From: MM2 sp035460165
Lineage (GTDB): Bacteria; Pseudomonadota; Gammaproteobacteria; Burkholderiales; Methylophilaceae
Assembly: GCA_035460165.1 (NCBI GenBank)
Contig: DATHWW010000017.1
Coordinates: 1-64,000 of the forward strand
Length of the DNA stretch: 64,000 nt
Reading direction: 5' to 3'
The notes below the pieces were generated by a model. That model was not told the origin of the DNA. It saw nothing but the letters and a program-made list of their open reading frames with translations, and did not search any database. This document shows positions 19,296 through 28,300 of the stretch, piece after piece; positions within the stretch are counted from its first letter, which is position 1, and the number at the start of each line of letters is the position of its first letter. The translations under genes and the position numbers were made by a program.

Positions 19296-20762
19296 ATGCA
19301 GTACAAGGATTTACGCGATTTCATTTCCCAGCTCGAGAACCAGGGCGAACTGCGCCGGGTGAACGTGCCGGTGAGCCCAAAGCTGGAGATGACGGAAATC
19401 TGCGACCGCGTGCTGAAATCTGGCGGCCCGGCGATTTTGTTCGAGAACGTGCCGGGCCATACCATGCCGGTGCTCGGCAACCTGTTCGGCACGCCGCGCC
19501 GCGTGGCGCTGGGCATGGGGCAGGAGGACGTGACGGCGCTGCGCGACGTGGGCAAGTTGCTGGCTTTCCTGAAAGAACCTGAGCCGCCCAAGGGACTGCG
19601 CGATGCATGGGACAAGTGGCCCAAGTTCAAGAAGATACTCGACATGGCACCCAAGACCATCAGCCGCGCGCCGTGTCAGGAAGTGGTGCTGGAAGGTGAC
19701 GAGGTGGATCTTTTCAAGCTGCCGATCCAGACCTGCTGGCCGGGCGACGTGGGACCGCTGATCACCTGGGGGCTGACCGTGACCAAGGGGCCGCTCAAAG
19801 AGCGGCAGAACCTCGGCATCTACCGCCAACAGGTGATCGGCAAGAACAAGCTGATCATGCGCTGGCTGGCGCATCGCGGCGGCGCGCTGGATTTCCGCGA
19901 CTGGTGCAACACGCATCCGGGCGAGCCTTTCCCCGTTGCCGTGGCGCTGGGCGCCGATCCGGCGACGATATTGGGCGCGGTGACGCCGGTGCCGGATACG
20001 CTGTCGGAGTATCAGTTCGCCGGGCTGCTGCGCGGCGGCAAGACGGAAATCGTGAAGTGCGTCAGCAATAACCTCAATGTGCCGGCGGGCGCGGAAATCG
20101 TGCTGGAAGGTCACATCATGCCGGGCGAGACGGCACCGGAAGGGCCGTTCGGCGACCATACCGGCTATTACAACGAAGTGGACAGCTTCCCCGTATTTAC
20201 CGTGACGCACATCACCATGCGCCGCGACGCGATCTACCACAGCACCTACACCGGCAAACCGCCGGACGAACCGGCGGTGCTGGGCGTGGCACTGAACGAG
20301 GTGTTTGTGCCGCTGCTGCAAAAGCAGTTTCCCGAAATCACCGATTTCTACCTGCCGCCGGAAGGCTGCAGCTACCGGCTGGCGGTAGTCAGCATGAAGA
20401 AGCAGTACCCCGGCCACGCCAAGCGCGTGATGATGGGCGTGTGGAGCTTTCTGCGGCAGTTCATGTACACCAAGTTCATCATCGTCACCGACGACGACGT
20501 GGATATCCGCGACTGGAGGGAGGTGGTGTGGGCGCTGACGACGCGTGTCGATGCGGCGCGGGATACGCTGATCATCGAAAACACGCCGATCGATTACCTG
20601 GATTTCGCCAGCCCGGTGTCGGGCCTGGGCAGCAAGATGGGCATCGACGCGACCAACAAATGGCGCGGCGAAACCTCGCGCGAATGGGGCCGGCCGATCA
20701 CGATGGATGCTGCGGTAAAAAACCGCGTGGACGAAATATGGAGCAGCCTGAAGCTGGATTAA
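19296..20762 (+). CDS. ubiD: 4-hydroxy-3-polyprenylbenzoate decarboxylase
   Basis: UbiD uses prenylated FMN to decarboxylate the ubiquinone precursor. The 488-residue product begins MQYKDLRDFISQLENQGELR and contains the conserved core QTCWPGDVGPLITWGLTVTK, the prFMN-site segment GIYRQQVIGKNKLIMRWLAH and PEGPFGDHTGYY. The length matches E. coli UbiD (about 495). A strong terminator follows. No ubiX is present in the window. Confidence 0.96.
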   Translation: MQYKDLRDFISQLENQGELRRVNVPVSPKLEMTEICDRVLKSGGPAILFENVPGHTMPVLGNLFGTPRRVALGMGQEDVTALRDVGKLLAFLKEPEPPKGLRDAWDKWPKFKKILDMAPKTISRAPCQEVVLEGDEVDLFKLPIQTCWPGDVGPLITWGLTVTKGPLKERQNLGIYRQQVIGKNKLIMRWLAHRGGALDFRDWCNTHPGEPFPVAVALGADPATILGAVTPVPDTLSEYQFAGLLRGGKTEIVKCVSNNLNVPAGAEIVLEGHIMPGETAPEGPFGDHTGYYNEVDSFPVFTVTHITMRRDAIYHSTYTGKPPDEPAVLGVALNEVFVPLLQKQFPEITDFYLPPEGCSYRLAVVSMKKQYPGHAKRVMMGVWSFLRQFMYTKFIIVTDDDVDIRDWREVVWALTTRVDAARDTLIIENTPIDYLDFASPVSGLGSKMGIDATNKWRGETSREWGRPITMDAAVKNRVDEIWSSLKLD

Positions 20763-20786
20763 AGGTTACGCATGCACGGCACGCAC

Positions 20787-20813
20787 AAAAAAAGCACCCG
20801 AGGGTGCTTTTTT
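20787..20813. terminator. bidirectional intrinsic terminator between ubiD and the FKBP gene
   Basis: The palindrome GCACCCGAGGGTGC is flanked by a run of A on the left and six T on the right (20787-20813), serving both convergent genes. Confidence 0.9.
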
Positions 20814-20833
20814 GTTGCATCGAATGCGCCGGA

Positions 20834-21298
20834 TCAGCGCACGCCGAGCAGCTCGACGTCGAACAACAGCGTCGCATTCGGCGGGATCACGCCGCCTGCG
20901 CCGCGTGTGCCATAGCCCATGTGGGACGGAATGATCAGCGTGCGCTTGCCGCCGATCTTCATGCCGGCCACGCCTTCATCCCAGCCGCGGATCACCTGGC
21001 CGCCGCCGAGGTAGAAGACGAACGGTTCACCGCGATCGACGGAGCTGTCGAACTTGCTGCCGTGACCATCGGGCTTGCTGGGATCGTATAGCCAGCCGGT
21101 GTAATGGACGGTCACTTCGATCGGCGGAATCGCTTCCGCGCCGTCGCCGACCTTCTGGTCGATTTTCATCAGATCGTTCACGGCCTTGGGCAATGTAGTC
21201 ATGTTTTTTTCCTTGGGTTGATTGGCGTCGACAGCAATCGCGCCGACGGCGAACAGGGCCAGCAGCGCTGCCCCGGCAAAAATGGTGGTTTTCTTCAT
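20834..21298 (-). CDS. exported FKBP-type peptidyl-prolyl isomerase
   Basis: A 154-residue protein with a signal peptide (MKKTTIFAGAALLALFAVGA) and one FKBP domain: VTVHYTGWLYD, PFVFYLGGGQVIRGWDEGV, and the terminal IPPNATLLFDVELLGV. It should assist folding in the periplasm. The ATG at 21298 gives the signal peptide at the N-terminus; the upstream in-frame start would bury it. Confidence 0.93.
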   Translation of the reverse strand: MKKTTIFAGAALLALFAVGAIAVDANQPKEKNMTTLPKAVNDLMKIDQKVGDGAEAIPPIEVTVHYTGWLYDPSKPDGHGSKFDSSVDRGEPFVFYLGGGQVIRGWDEGVAGMKIGGKRTLIIPSHMGYGTRGAGGVIPPNATLLFDVELLGVR

Positions 21299-21459
21299 AA
21301 GAGCCTCGAATGAGATTCGGAACGCAACATGATACCGCAAGAGCGCCCGCCTCTGCGACGCGCAAAACGGATCCTGGCACGCAACGGATTGGGCACCCTT
21401 GCAATTTAGGCGGGATGCTGGAATGCTTCGCCGCTCGGCGATTACTTAATACGTACCCC

Positions 21460-22320
21460 ATGTTTGCAGGATTCCGACAACTTTCGATACATGACGCGAC
21501 GCAAAACGCGTCGATTCCCGTGCTCGTGTTTTACCCCACGGAATTGCCGGCGACGACGGCAACGCTGGGGCCTTACCAGTTCGAAGTCAGCCCGGATGCG
21601 CCAGCAGCTTCGGGGGCATATCCGATGGTCGTGATTTCACACGGAAGCGGCGGCACGCACATCCTGTATCGCACCATCGCCATGCACTTGGCGCAGAACG
21701 GTTACGTGGTCGCGGTGCCCGAACATCCCGGAAACAACCGCCTCGACAATTCGCTGCACGGCACGGTGGACAACCTGATCAACCGGCCGCGCCATGTAAG
21801 GCTGGTACTCGATATGCTAGCCGCGGATGCAGCGCTCGGAAGCGTGGTGCAGGCAGACAAGGCCGCGGTAATCGGGCACTCCATGGGCGGCTATACCGCC
21901 CTGGCCGTGGCCGGCGGGACGCCCTGGTCCAAGGAAGGCAAGCCGGTGGCGGTCGAGACTGACGCACGCGTACGCGCCATCGTGCTGCTGGCCCCGGCCA
22001 CGGCGTGGTATCAACCCGAGGATGCGCTGGAGCGAGTCGAGGCGCCCATCCTGATGATCACCGGCGAGCACGACGACATCACGCCGCAATGGCATGCGGA
22101 TCTTGTGCTGGACCGCGTATCCGAACGGCAGCGCGTGCATTTCCGCGTGGTCGAGAATGCCGGGCATTTCTCGTTTCTCAGCCCATTTCCGCCCAAGCTG
22201 AAAGCGGGAGGATTTGCGCCTACACAGGACCCGGAAGGGTTCGACCGCGAGGCGTTTCATGAGCAGTTGCCGGAAGAGATACGCCAATTCCTCGACCGGC
22301 ACCTGAAACACCCCGACTAG
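21460..22320 (+). CDS. alpha/beta hydrolase (dienelactone/platelet-activating-factor hydrolase-like)
   Basis: The 286-residue product has the oxyanion segment MVVISHGSGG, the nucleophile elbow IGHSMGGYTA, an acid in ITGEHDDITP and a catalytic His in VENAGHFSFL. No signal peptide is seen with the ATG at 21460 (MFAGFRQLSIHDATQN), which starts right at the first strand; longer in-frame starts exist at 21310 and 21415. The substrate is unknown. The stop overlaps the end of convergent dacB by four bases. Confidence 0.85.
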   Translation: MFAGFRQLSIHDATQNASIPVLVFYPTELPATTATLGPYQFEVSPDAPAASGAYPMVVISHGSGGTHILYRTIAMHLAQNGYVVAVPEHPGNNRLDNSLHGTVDNLINRPRHVRLVLDMLAADAALGSVVQADKAAVIGHSMGGYTALAVAGGTPWSKEGKPVAVETDARVRAIVLLAPATAWYQPEDALERVEAPILMITGEHDDITPQWHADLVLDRVSERQRVHFRVVENAGHFSFLSPFPPKLKAGGFAPTQDPEGFDREAFHEQLPEEIRQFLDRHLKHPD

Positions 22321-23729
22321 TCGCGGTAGTGATATAACCACTCCAGCAATGCCTCTTGCGCCGGCTTGCTGTTAGCCGCGCGGACATCGTTCACCATGAA
22401 CACCACGACCCAGCGCCCTCCCTGGGCATCCAGCAGGTAGCCCGCCACCGCCCGGACCCCATCCAGCGAACCGCTCTTGAGATGCGCACGGCCTGCAATT
22501 TTGCCGTTGGCCGCGCGCCGTTTGAGCGTGCCGTCCACGGCGTAAACCGGCAACGAGGACATCAGTTCCGGCATGAACGGGCTGGCATACGCCGCCAGCA
22601 GCAATTCGCCCAGATGGCGGGCATTGATGCGTTCGATCCGGGAAAGGCCGGCCCCGTTTTCGAGGACGAGTTCCGGCAGCTCCATGCCGTTGGCGGCGAG
22701 CCAGGCGCGTATGACGTCGACGCCCTTGGCCGGGCTGCCGGGCAGGCCGCCGCGCTCGGCGCCGAGCGTGACCAGCAACTGGCGGGCCATCAGGTTATTG
22801 CTGTATTTGTTGATCTGGCGGATCACATCGGACAAGGGCGGAGACGCGACCGATACGATGGGGGCCAGCGCCGCAGGGGCGATGCCCTCGCGCAGCTGAC
22901 CGTCAAAGACACCGCCCTGCTCGCGCCACAAGGTCTTGAACAGCTGGAACACGTACTCGGGATGGCGCGGCAAGCTGAGGTCGAAAATCTTATCGCCGCA
23001 ATGGGCGGAATAAGCGCCGCTGAACACGACAAGCAGCTTGTTATCGCGCTCCATCACCTCGTAACCCAGCCGGCTTTTCCAATCCCCGCAACTGGTGCGG
23101 TCGGCTTTCAGGCGATTGACGATCTCGAGTTGCGGCAGCCCGGGGTCAGCGGTGATCACGACCGCGTTGCTATCGACCCGAAAGTGAAAAGCAGTGGCCT
23201 TGAAATTCACCAGCAGCGCATCGGGGCCAGCATTGTAGGGGCGGTACGGATCGCCGTCGAACGCACCGGGATCGAAAGTGCTGGCTTCGAAATAACTGCG
23301 GTCCAGCACCAGGTCGCCGCGGATTTCCTTGACGCCGGCCAGTCGCAGCGCGCGAACCAGGCTCCAGAACTTTTCGAGCGTCAGCGCCGGATCACCGGTG
23401 CCCTTGAGGATGAGGTCGCCGTCGATGACACCGGCGACGGGCGGCTTGGCGGCATAAAACTCGGTGCGCCAGGTATAAGCCGGGCCCAGCAGTTCGAGGC
23501 CGGCGTAAGTGGTCACCAATTTCATTACCGAGGCCGGGTTCATCGGCTGTTCGGCATGTTCGGCAAGCACGGGCACGTTGCTGTCCACGCGCCGGGCATA
23601 GATCGCGACCGCCTCTTTGGGAATACCGCCGGCCTTCAGGGCTTGCGCCACAGGTGCGGGCAAATCCGCATACGCAGCCGGAGCGGATAGCAAGATGCAT
23701 GCTGTCAGCAGGAATACGAAAATTTTCAT
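22317..23729 (-). CDS. dacB: D-alanyl-D-alanine carboxypeptidase/endopeptidase (PBP4)
   Basis: A periplasmic penicillin-binding protein of 470 residues. Signal peptide MKIFVFLLTACILLSAPAAYA is followed by the SxxK motif in NPASVMKLVT, the SxN motif in KYSNNLMARQ and the KTG-box variant KSG in HLKSGSLDGVRAV, matching the class C PBP4 family. I chose the ATG at 23729, which gives a clean signal peptide; the longer reading frame runs back through the riboswitch region on the other strand and is not coding-like. Confidence 0.94.
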   Translation of the reverse strand: MKIFVFLLTACILLSAPAAYADLPAPVAQALKAGGIPKEAVAIYARRVDSNVPVLAEHAEQPMNPASVMKLVTTYAGLELLGPAYTWRTEFYAAKPPVAGVIDGDLILKGTGDPALTLEKFWSLVRALRLAGVKEIRGDLVLDRSYFEASTFDPGAFDGDPYRPYNAGPDALLVNFKATAFHFRVDSNAVVITADPGLPQLEIVNRLKADRTSCGDWKSRLGYEVMERDNKLLVVFSGAYSAHCGDKIFDLSLPRHPEYVFQLFKTLWREQGGVFDGQLREGIAPAALAPIVSVASPPLSDVIRQINKYSNNLMARQLLVTLGAERGGLPGSPAKGVDVIRAWLAANGMELPELVLENGAGLSRIERINARHLGELLLAAYASPFMPELMSSLPVYAVDGTLKRRAANGKIAGRAHLKSGSLDGVRAVAGYLLDAQGGRWVVVFMVNDVRAANSKPAQEALLEWLYHYRD

Positions 23730-23845
23730 CGGAACATTAAAACACGCTATCGGGTACCGGCAAATGCCCATGCCGTTCGTCAGCGGCATGAAAACGCTCG
23801 TCGGCGGAGTTTTGACCAGTTGTGGCGGAGCGCCTATGGTGAAAC

Positions 23846-23941
23846 CGTATCTGCAAGGGGCAAACCCGACCGAAAGGCGGGGACGCAAAATCACCAGTCT
23901 ACGGGATCACTCCCATGACAGTGGGATCGCCGGATGCGACG
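23846..23941 (+). ncRNA. cyclic-di-GMP-I (GEMM-I) riboswitch aptamer, orphan
   Basis: The plus strand contains the GEMM-I signature: GGGGCAAA at 23857-23864, then a stem CCCGACC/GGCGGG capped by a GAAA tetraloop (23865-23881), then GACGCAAA (23882-23889). The second arm has GTCTACGG and a TCCCA/TGGGA hairpin ending near 23929. The P1 ends CGT-GCA and TGC-ACG can pair across 23846-23941. The aptamer points rightward into the 3' end of the oppositely oriented bioA gene. No plus-strand gene follows for more than 5 kb. A small hairpin (ACGCA/TGCGT near 23964) and a T-run at 24005-24011 follow. Confidence 0.85.
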
Positions 23942-24009
23942 CTCATCTCCTGGCTCGCGACCATACGCAGCCTGCGTTTCCCATTCGCGTTGTGGTTTGC
24001 CCTTCTTTT

Positions 24010-25317
24010 TTATTCCAGCACTTTCCGCAGCACGCGCTGCGTCTGCCGTACCAGCCAATCGATTTCATCGTCGCCGATCACGTAAGGCGGCATGAAATAC
24101 ACCGTATTGCCGATGGGCCGCAGCAACAGACCGTGCGCCAATGATTCGCGATAGAAACTCTGCGCAAAATCCGGCGCGGCGTTCCGCACGTCGAACGCCC
24201 AGATCATGCCGATGTTGCGCAGGTGGTCGATAGGCAACTCGCGCAGCGGTTCGAGTGCGCGATTCATGCGTTCCTGCTTGATGCGGTTGGCTGCCAGTAC
24301 CCGGTCTTCCTCGAATATCTCCAGCGTCGCCAACGCCGCGCGGCAGGCCAGTGCATTGCCGGTGTAGCTATGGGAATGCAGGAAACCGCGCGTCATCGCG
24401 TCGTCGTAAAACGCGGCGTACACCGTGTCCGTGGTCAGCACTGCCGACAAGGGCAGGTAGCCGCCGGTGATGCCCTTGGAAAGACAGATGAAATCAGGCT
24501 TGATGTCGGCCTGCTCGCACGCGAACATCGTGCCGGTGCGGCCGAAGCCCACGGCGATTTCATCGGCGATCAGGTGCACCTCGTGACGGTCGCAGATGGC
24601 GCGCGCTTCGCGCAAATAGGCCGGATGGTACATCGCCATGCCAGCGGCGCCCTGCACCAGCGGCTCCAGGATCACCGCAGCGATTTCCGCATGGTGCGCG
24701 GCCAGGTAGTAGTCCAGCGCCTCGGCGCAGCGCAGCGCGTAATCCGCGGCAGATTCGCCGTCTTCCGTCAGCCGCCAGTCGGGGCTGGGCATCTGCACGC
24801 TCTGCCGCAACAAGGGGGCATAGGTGTCCTTGAATAGCGCGACATCGGTGACCGACAGCGCACCCACGGTTTCGCCGTGGTAACTGTTGTTCAGGCTGAC
24901 AAAGCAGGATTTCTGCGGCTTGCCGGTGTTGCGCCAGTAATGAAAGCTCATCTTGAGCGCGATTTCTGTCGCGGAAGCGCCATCGGAGCCGTAAAACGCA
25001 TGCCCCAGCCCGGTGAGCGCAGCCAGCTTTTCCGAGAGTTCGACCACCGGCTCGTGCGTGAAGCCGGCGAGCATCACGTGTTCCAGCTTTTCCAGCTGAT
25101 CGCGCAGCGCGGCGTTGATGCGCGGATTGCCGTGGCCGAACAGGTTGACCCACCACGAGCTGACGGCATCCAGGTAACGCTTGCCGTCGAAATCGTGCAG
25201 CCATACGCCTTCGGCGCGCGCAATCGGCACCAGCGGCTGGATTTCCAACGACTTCATCTGCGTGCAAGGATGCCATACCGCCGCACGGCTCCTGTTCAAC
25301 CAGCTTTCGTTATTCAT
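24010..25317 (-). CDS. bioA: adenosylmethionine-8-amino-7-oxononanoate aminotransferase
   Basis: BioA transfers an amino group from SAM to KAPA in biotin synthesis. The 435-residue product has VWHPCTQMKSLE, YLDAVSSWWVNLFGHGNP, the FYGSDGASATEIALKMSFHY PLP segment and the Schiff-base lysine in LSKGITGGYLPL, all typical of BioA. The start codon overlaps the stop of the upstream GGDEF/EAL gene (ATGA), so it appears translationally coupled to a signalling protein rather than to other bio genes. The plus-strand riboswitch points at its 3' end. Confidence 0.96.
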   Translation of the reverse strand: MNNESWLNRSRAAVWHPCTQMKSLEIQPLVPIARAEGVWLHDFDGKRYLDAVSSWWVNLFGHGNPRINAALRDQLEKLEHVMLAGFTHEPVVELSEKLAALTGLGHAFYGSDGASATEIALKMSFHYWRNTGKPQKSCFVSLNNSYHGETVGALSVTDVALFKDTYAPLLRQSVQMPSPDWRLTEDGESAADYALRCAEALDYYLAAHHAEIAAVILEPLVQGAAGMAMYHPAYLREARAICDRHEVHLIADEIAVGFGRTGTMFACEQADIKPDFICLSKGITGGYLPLSAVLTTDTVYAAFYDDAMTRGFLHSHSYTGNALACRAALATLEIFEEDRVLAANRIKQERMNRALEPLRELPIDHLRNIGMIWAFDVRNAAPDFAQSFYRESLAHGLLLRPIGNTVYFMPPYVIGDDEIDWLVRQTQRVLRKVLE

Positions 25318-28300
25318 TCGACTTCCTCGGCCAGGCCAAGATCGACCACGCCGCCGTTCATGCGTTCGAGCAGGCGCTCGAGCGTATGGTGGGCCTGACG
25401 CAACTGCGCAATGCCCGCACGCGCGTCGCCGTCTTTTCCGGTTTGATAAAGCTCCATCAACCGCTGGCCGACCCGGTGCATATCCTCATGCGCCAGTTCG
25501 AATTGCCGCAGCAAGGCATGATCGAAGGTCCCTTCACGGTCGGCATGGGCGATCCATCGGCCGGTATGGCATTGGTGGTGATCCATGATCGGCCAGTTCT
25601 GCCCGGACGGCTGTTCGGACTGCAAGCACTCCACCATGCGGCTCACCCACTGTTGGCCTTCGATTTTCTTCAATAACGAAAGTGAGCGTGCCGAAGAAAG
25701 CGGCGCTTGCGCATAGGCCATCCATTCGGGGAAGGGCCGGAAATCCTTCGCCCATTGCTCGATCAGGTCGGCGGGCATCGGCCGCGCGACGCCATATCCT
25801 TGCGCCACCTGGCAGCCCATGATCAGCAGCATCAAGCCATGTTCGCGGGTCTCGACGCCTTCGGCGACCACATCGCGCCGGAATGCATTGGCGAGACCGA
25901 CCACACCCTCCACGATGGCGTAGTCATCCGGGTCGTCGATCATGTCGCGCACGAAACTCTGGTCGATCTTGATCGTGCTGGCAGGCAGGTGTCGCAAGTG
26001 CGCCAACGATGAATAGCCGGTGCCGAAATCGTCCAGGGCGATGCTGACCCCTAGCTGGTCGCGGCAGGTGCCGATGATTTCGGTCACCGCGGAAAGATCT
26101 CCCATCACGCTGCTTTCCAGGATTTCCAGCTCCAGGCTGGAAGTTGAGATTTCCGGATATTGTGCCAGTGCGGATTTAAGTTGCCGGAAGAAATCCGGCC
26201 ATTGCAGGAAACATGGAGAAATATTCACGCTGACCTGGATGTCGAGGCCGGCCTTGCGCCAGAGACTCAGTTGCTGCAGCGCCTGCTCGATCACCCAGGT
26301 GCCGAGTACATGCTCGAACGCCGAGCCCTCGATCACCGGCAGGAACTGCGCCGGCGGCAGGAGGCCGCGCTCGGGATGGTTCCAGCGGATCAGCGCTTCC
26401 GCGCCCAGCACTTCGCCGCTCTTCATGTTGACCTTGGGCTGGTAATACAGGCAGAACTCGCCGGCGGCCAAGGCCTCCTCCAGCCTGCCCAGCATTTGCC
26501 GGCTGCTCTGTATCTGCTGATCCTGCGTGGGATCGAACAGGCGGAAGCGGTTGCGCCCGTCGAGCTTGGCCTGGTACATGGCCTGGTCCGCGTGGCGCAG
26601 CAGGGTGTCGGGGTCGGCTTCGTCCATCGGGAAAATCGTGACCCCGCTGCTGGCGGCAATGGTGATGGAAAGTTCATTGAGATGGTACGGCTGGGCGATC
26701 ACGGCGTGGATGCGAGCCATGGCCTGCTCGACCTGATCGACGGAGTGGATATCGCCGATCAGCAATGCAAACTCGTCGCCGCCAAGACGCGACACGGTAT
26801 CCTCTTCGCGCAGACGGGACTTGATGCGCGCGGCCACTTCGACCAGCAGCCGGTCTCCCGCTTCGTGCCCAAAACTGTCGTTGACCTCCTTGAAACCGTC
26901 CAGGTCGAGGTAGCACACCGCGAGCAACGCCTGCTCGCGTTTGCAATGGGCTACGGCCTGCGCAAAGCGGTCGGCAAAGAGCGAGCGGTTGGGCAGCCGT
27001 GTCAGCACATCGTAGTGCGCCATCAGTTCCAATGTCTGCTGCTGCAGCTTGATCTGCGTGATATCCGAAAACAGGCTGACATAATTCACGGTATTGCCGC
27101 GCTCGTCGCGCAGCGCGGAAATCGTCAGCAGTTCGGCATACAGTTCGCCGTTCTTTTTGCGATTCCATACCTCGCCCTGCCAATGGCCGAGCTGTGTCAA
27201 GTCCGTCCATATCGCTTCGAAGAATTCCGGCGGATGCTGGTCTGACCTGAGCACGCTCGATGTCTGGCCGATCACATCCTCCCGGGCGTAACCGGTAATT
27301 TCACAGAACGTAGGATTGATCTCGACGATGATCCCGTTGGCATCCATGATCGAGATGCCCTCATGCGTATCGCTGAACACCCGTGCCGCCAGACTGAGTT
27401 TTTCCTCTGCCTGGCGACGCAGGCCGATTTCGCGGCGCAGCCGCCAGTTCCAGTAGAGGATTGCCAGCAATAGCGCCAGTCCGCCGCCGGCATACAGCGC
27501 CAGCGTCTGGTAAGGAATGCCGGGCTCGATGCTGAGCCCGTACCAGCGACTGACAATCGCTTCTCTTTCCTCTTTCGGGATACTGTCCAGCGCCTTGTCC
27601 AGGATAGCTGCCAATTCCGGCTCATTGGACACCGCGGCCATGCGGTGTTCGCTGTAATAGGAAGTCACCCCTGCCACCTGCAGCCCGGCCAGGCTGCTGC
27701 GCACGATTTCATAATTGGCAGAACCGGTATCGCCGACATACGCCTCCGCCTTGCCCGCCGAAACCGCCTTCAGCGCCAGGTGCACGCTGGGAACCGCCAG
27801 CAACTGGATGTCGGGATAATCCCGCCGCAGGTTGTCCTCCATGAAGTAGCCCTTCACCACGCTCACCCGCTTCCCGCGCAAACGCTCCAGTTCGCCCAGG
27901 TAGCGGGTGCTCTGCGCGGTGATAATCGCCACCGACACGCGGTTGACCGGCTGGGTGAACCGCAGGTAGCGCTCGCGCTCGGGGGTGCGGACGGCAAAGG
28001 AGATCATGTCCAGCTGCCCTTGTTTCGCCATGTCCAGCACTCCCTGCCAGGAGCGATCCCCGACGATTTCCAGGCGCACGCCGAGCTTGCGCGCCACCAG
28101 CGCCATTATCTCGGCCGCCATGCCTTGATAACGCCCGCGTTCGTCCAGCCACTCGTAGGGCGCGAAATCCCGGTCTACCCCGACGCGCAACACCTTGTGA
28201 GCACTCAGCCAGGCTTTTTCCGCCTCGGTCAGTTGCAGCGCCGTCTGCGGTTCTTTCGTCAGGATAAATCCGGCCAGCGAGCTTTTCTTGTCGGCAAGCC

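Noticed and set aside
22356..23690. 444-residue plus-strand open frame opposite dacB
   Set aside because: Antisense shadow of dacB; it contains no recognisable domain and is not the missing riboswitch target because it lies upstream of the aptamer.
23934..24095. Short Arg/Ala-rich frame directly after the riboswitch (starting MRRSSPGSRPYAACV)
   Set aside because: It has no ribosome site, its composition is that of the reverse strand of bioA, and it shows no similarity to known c-di-GMP targets.
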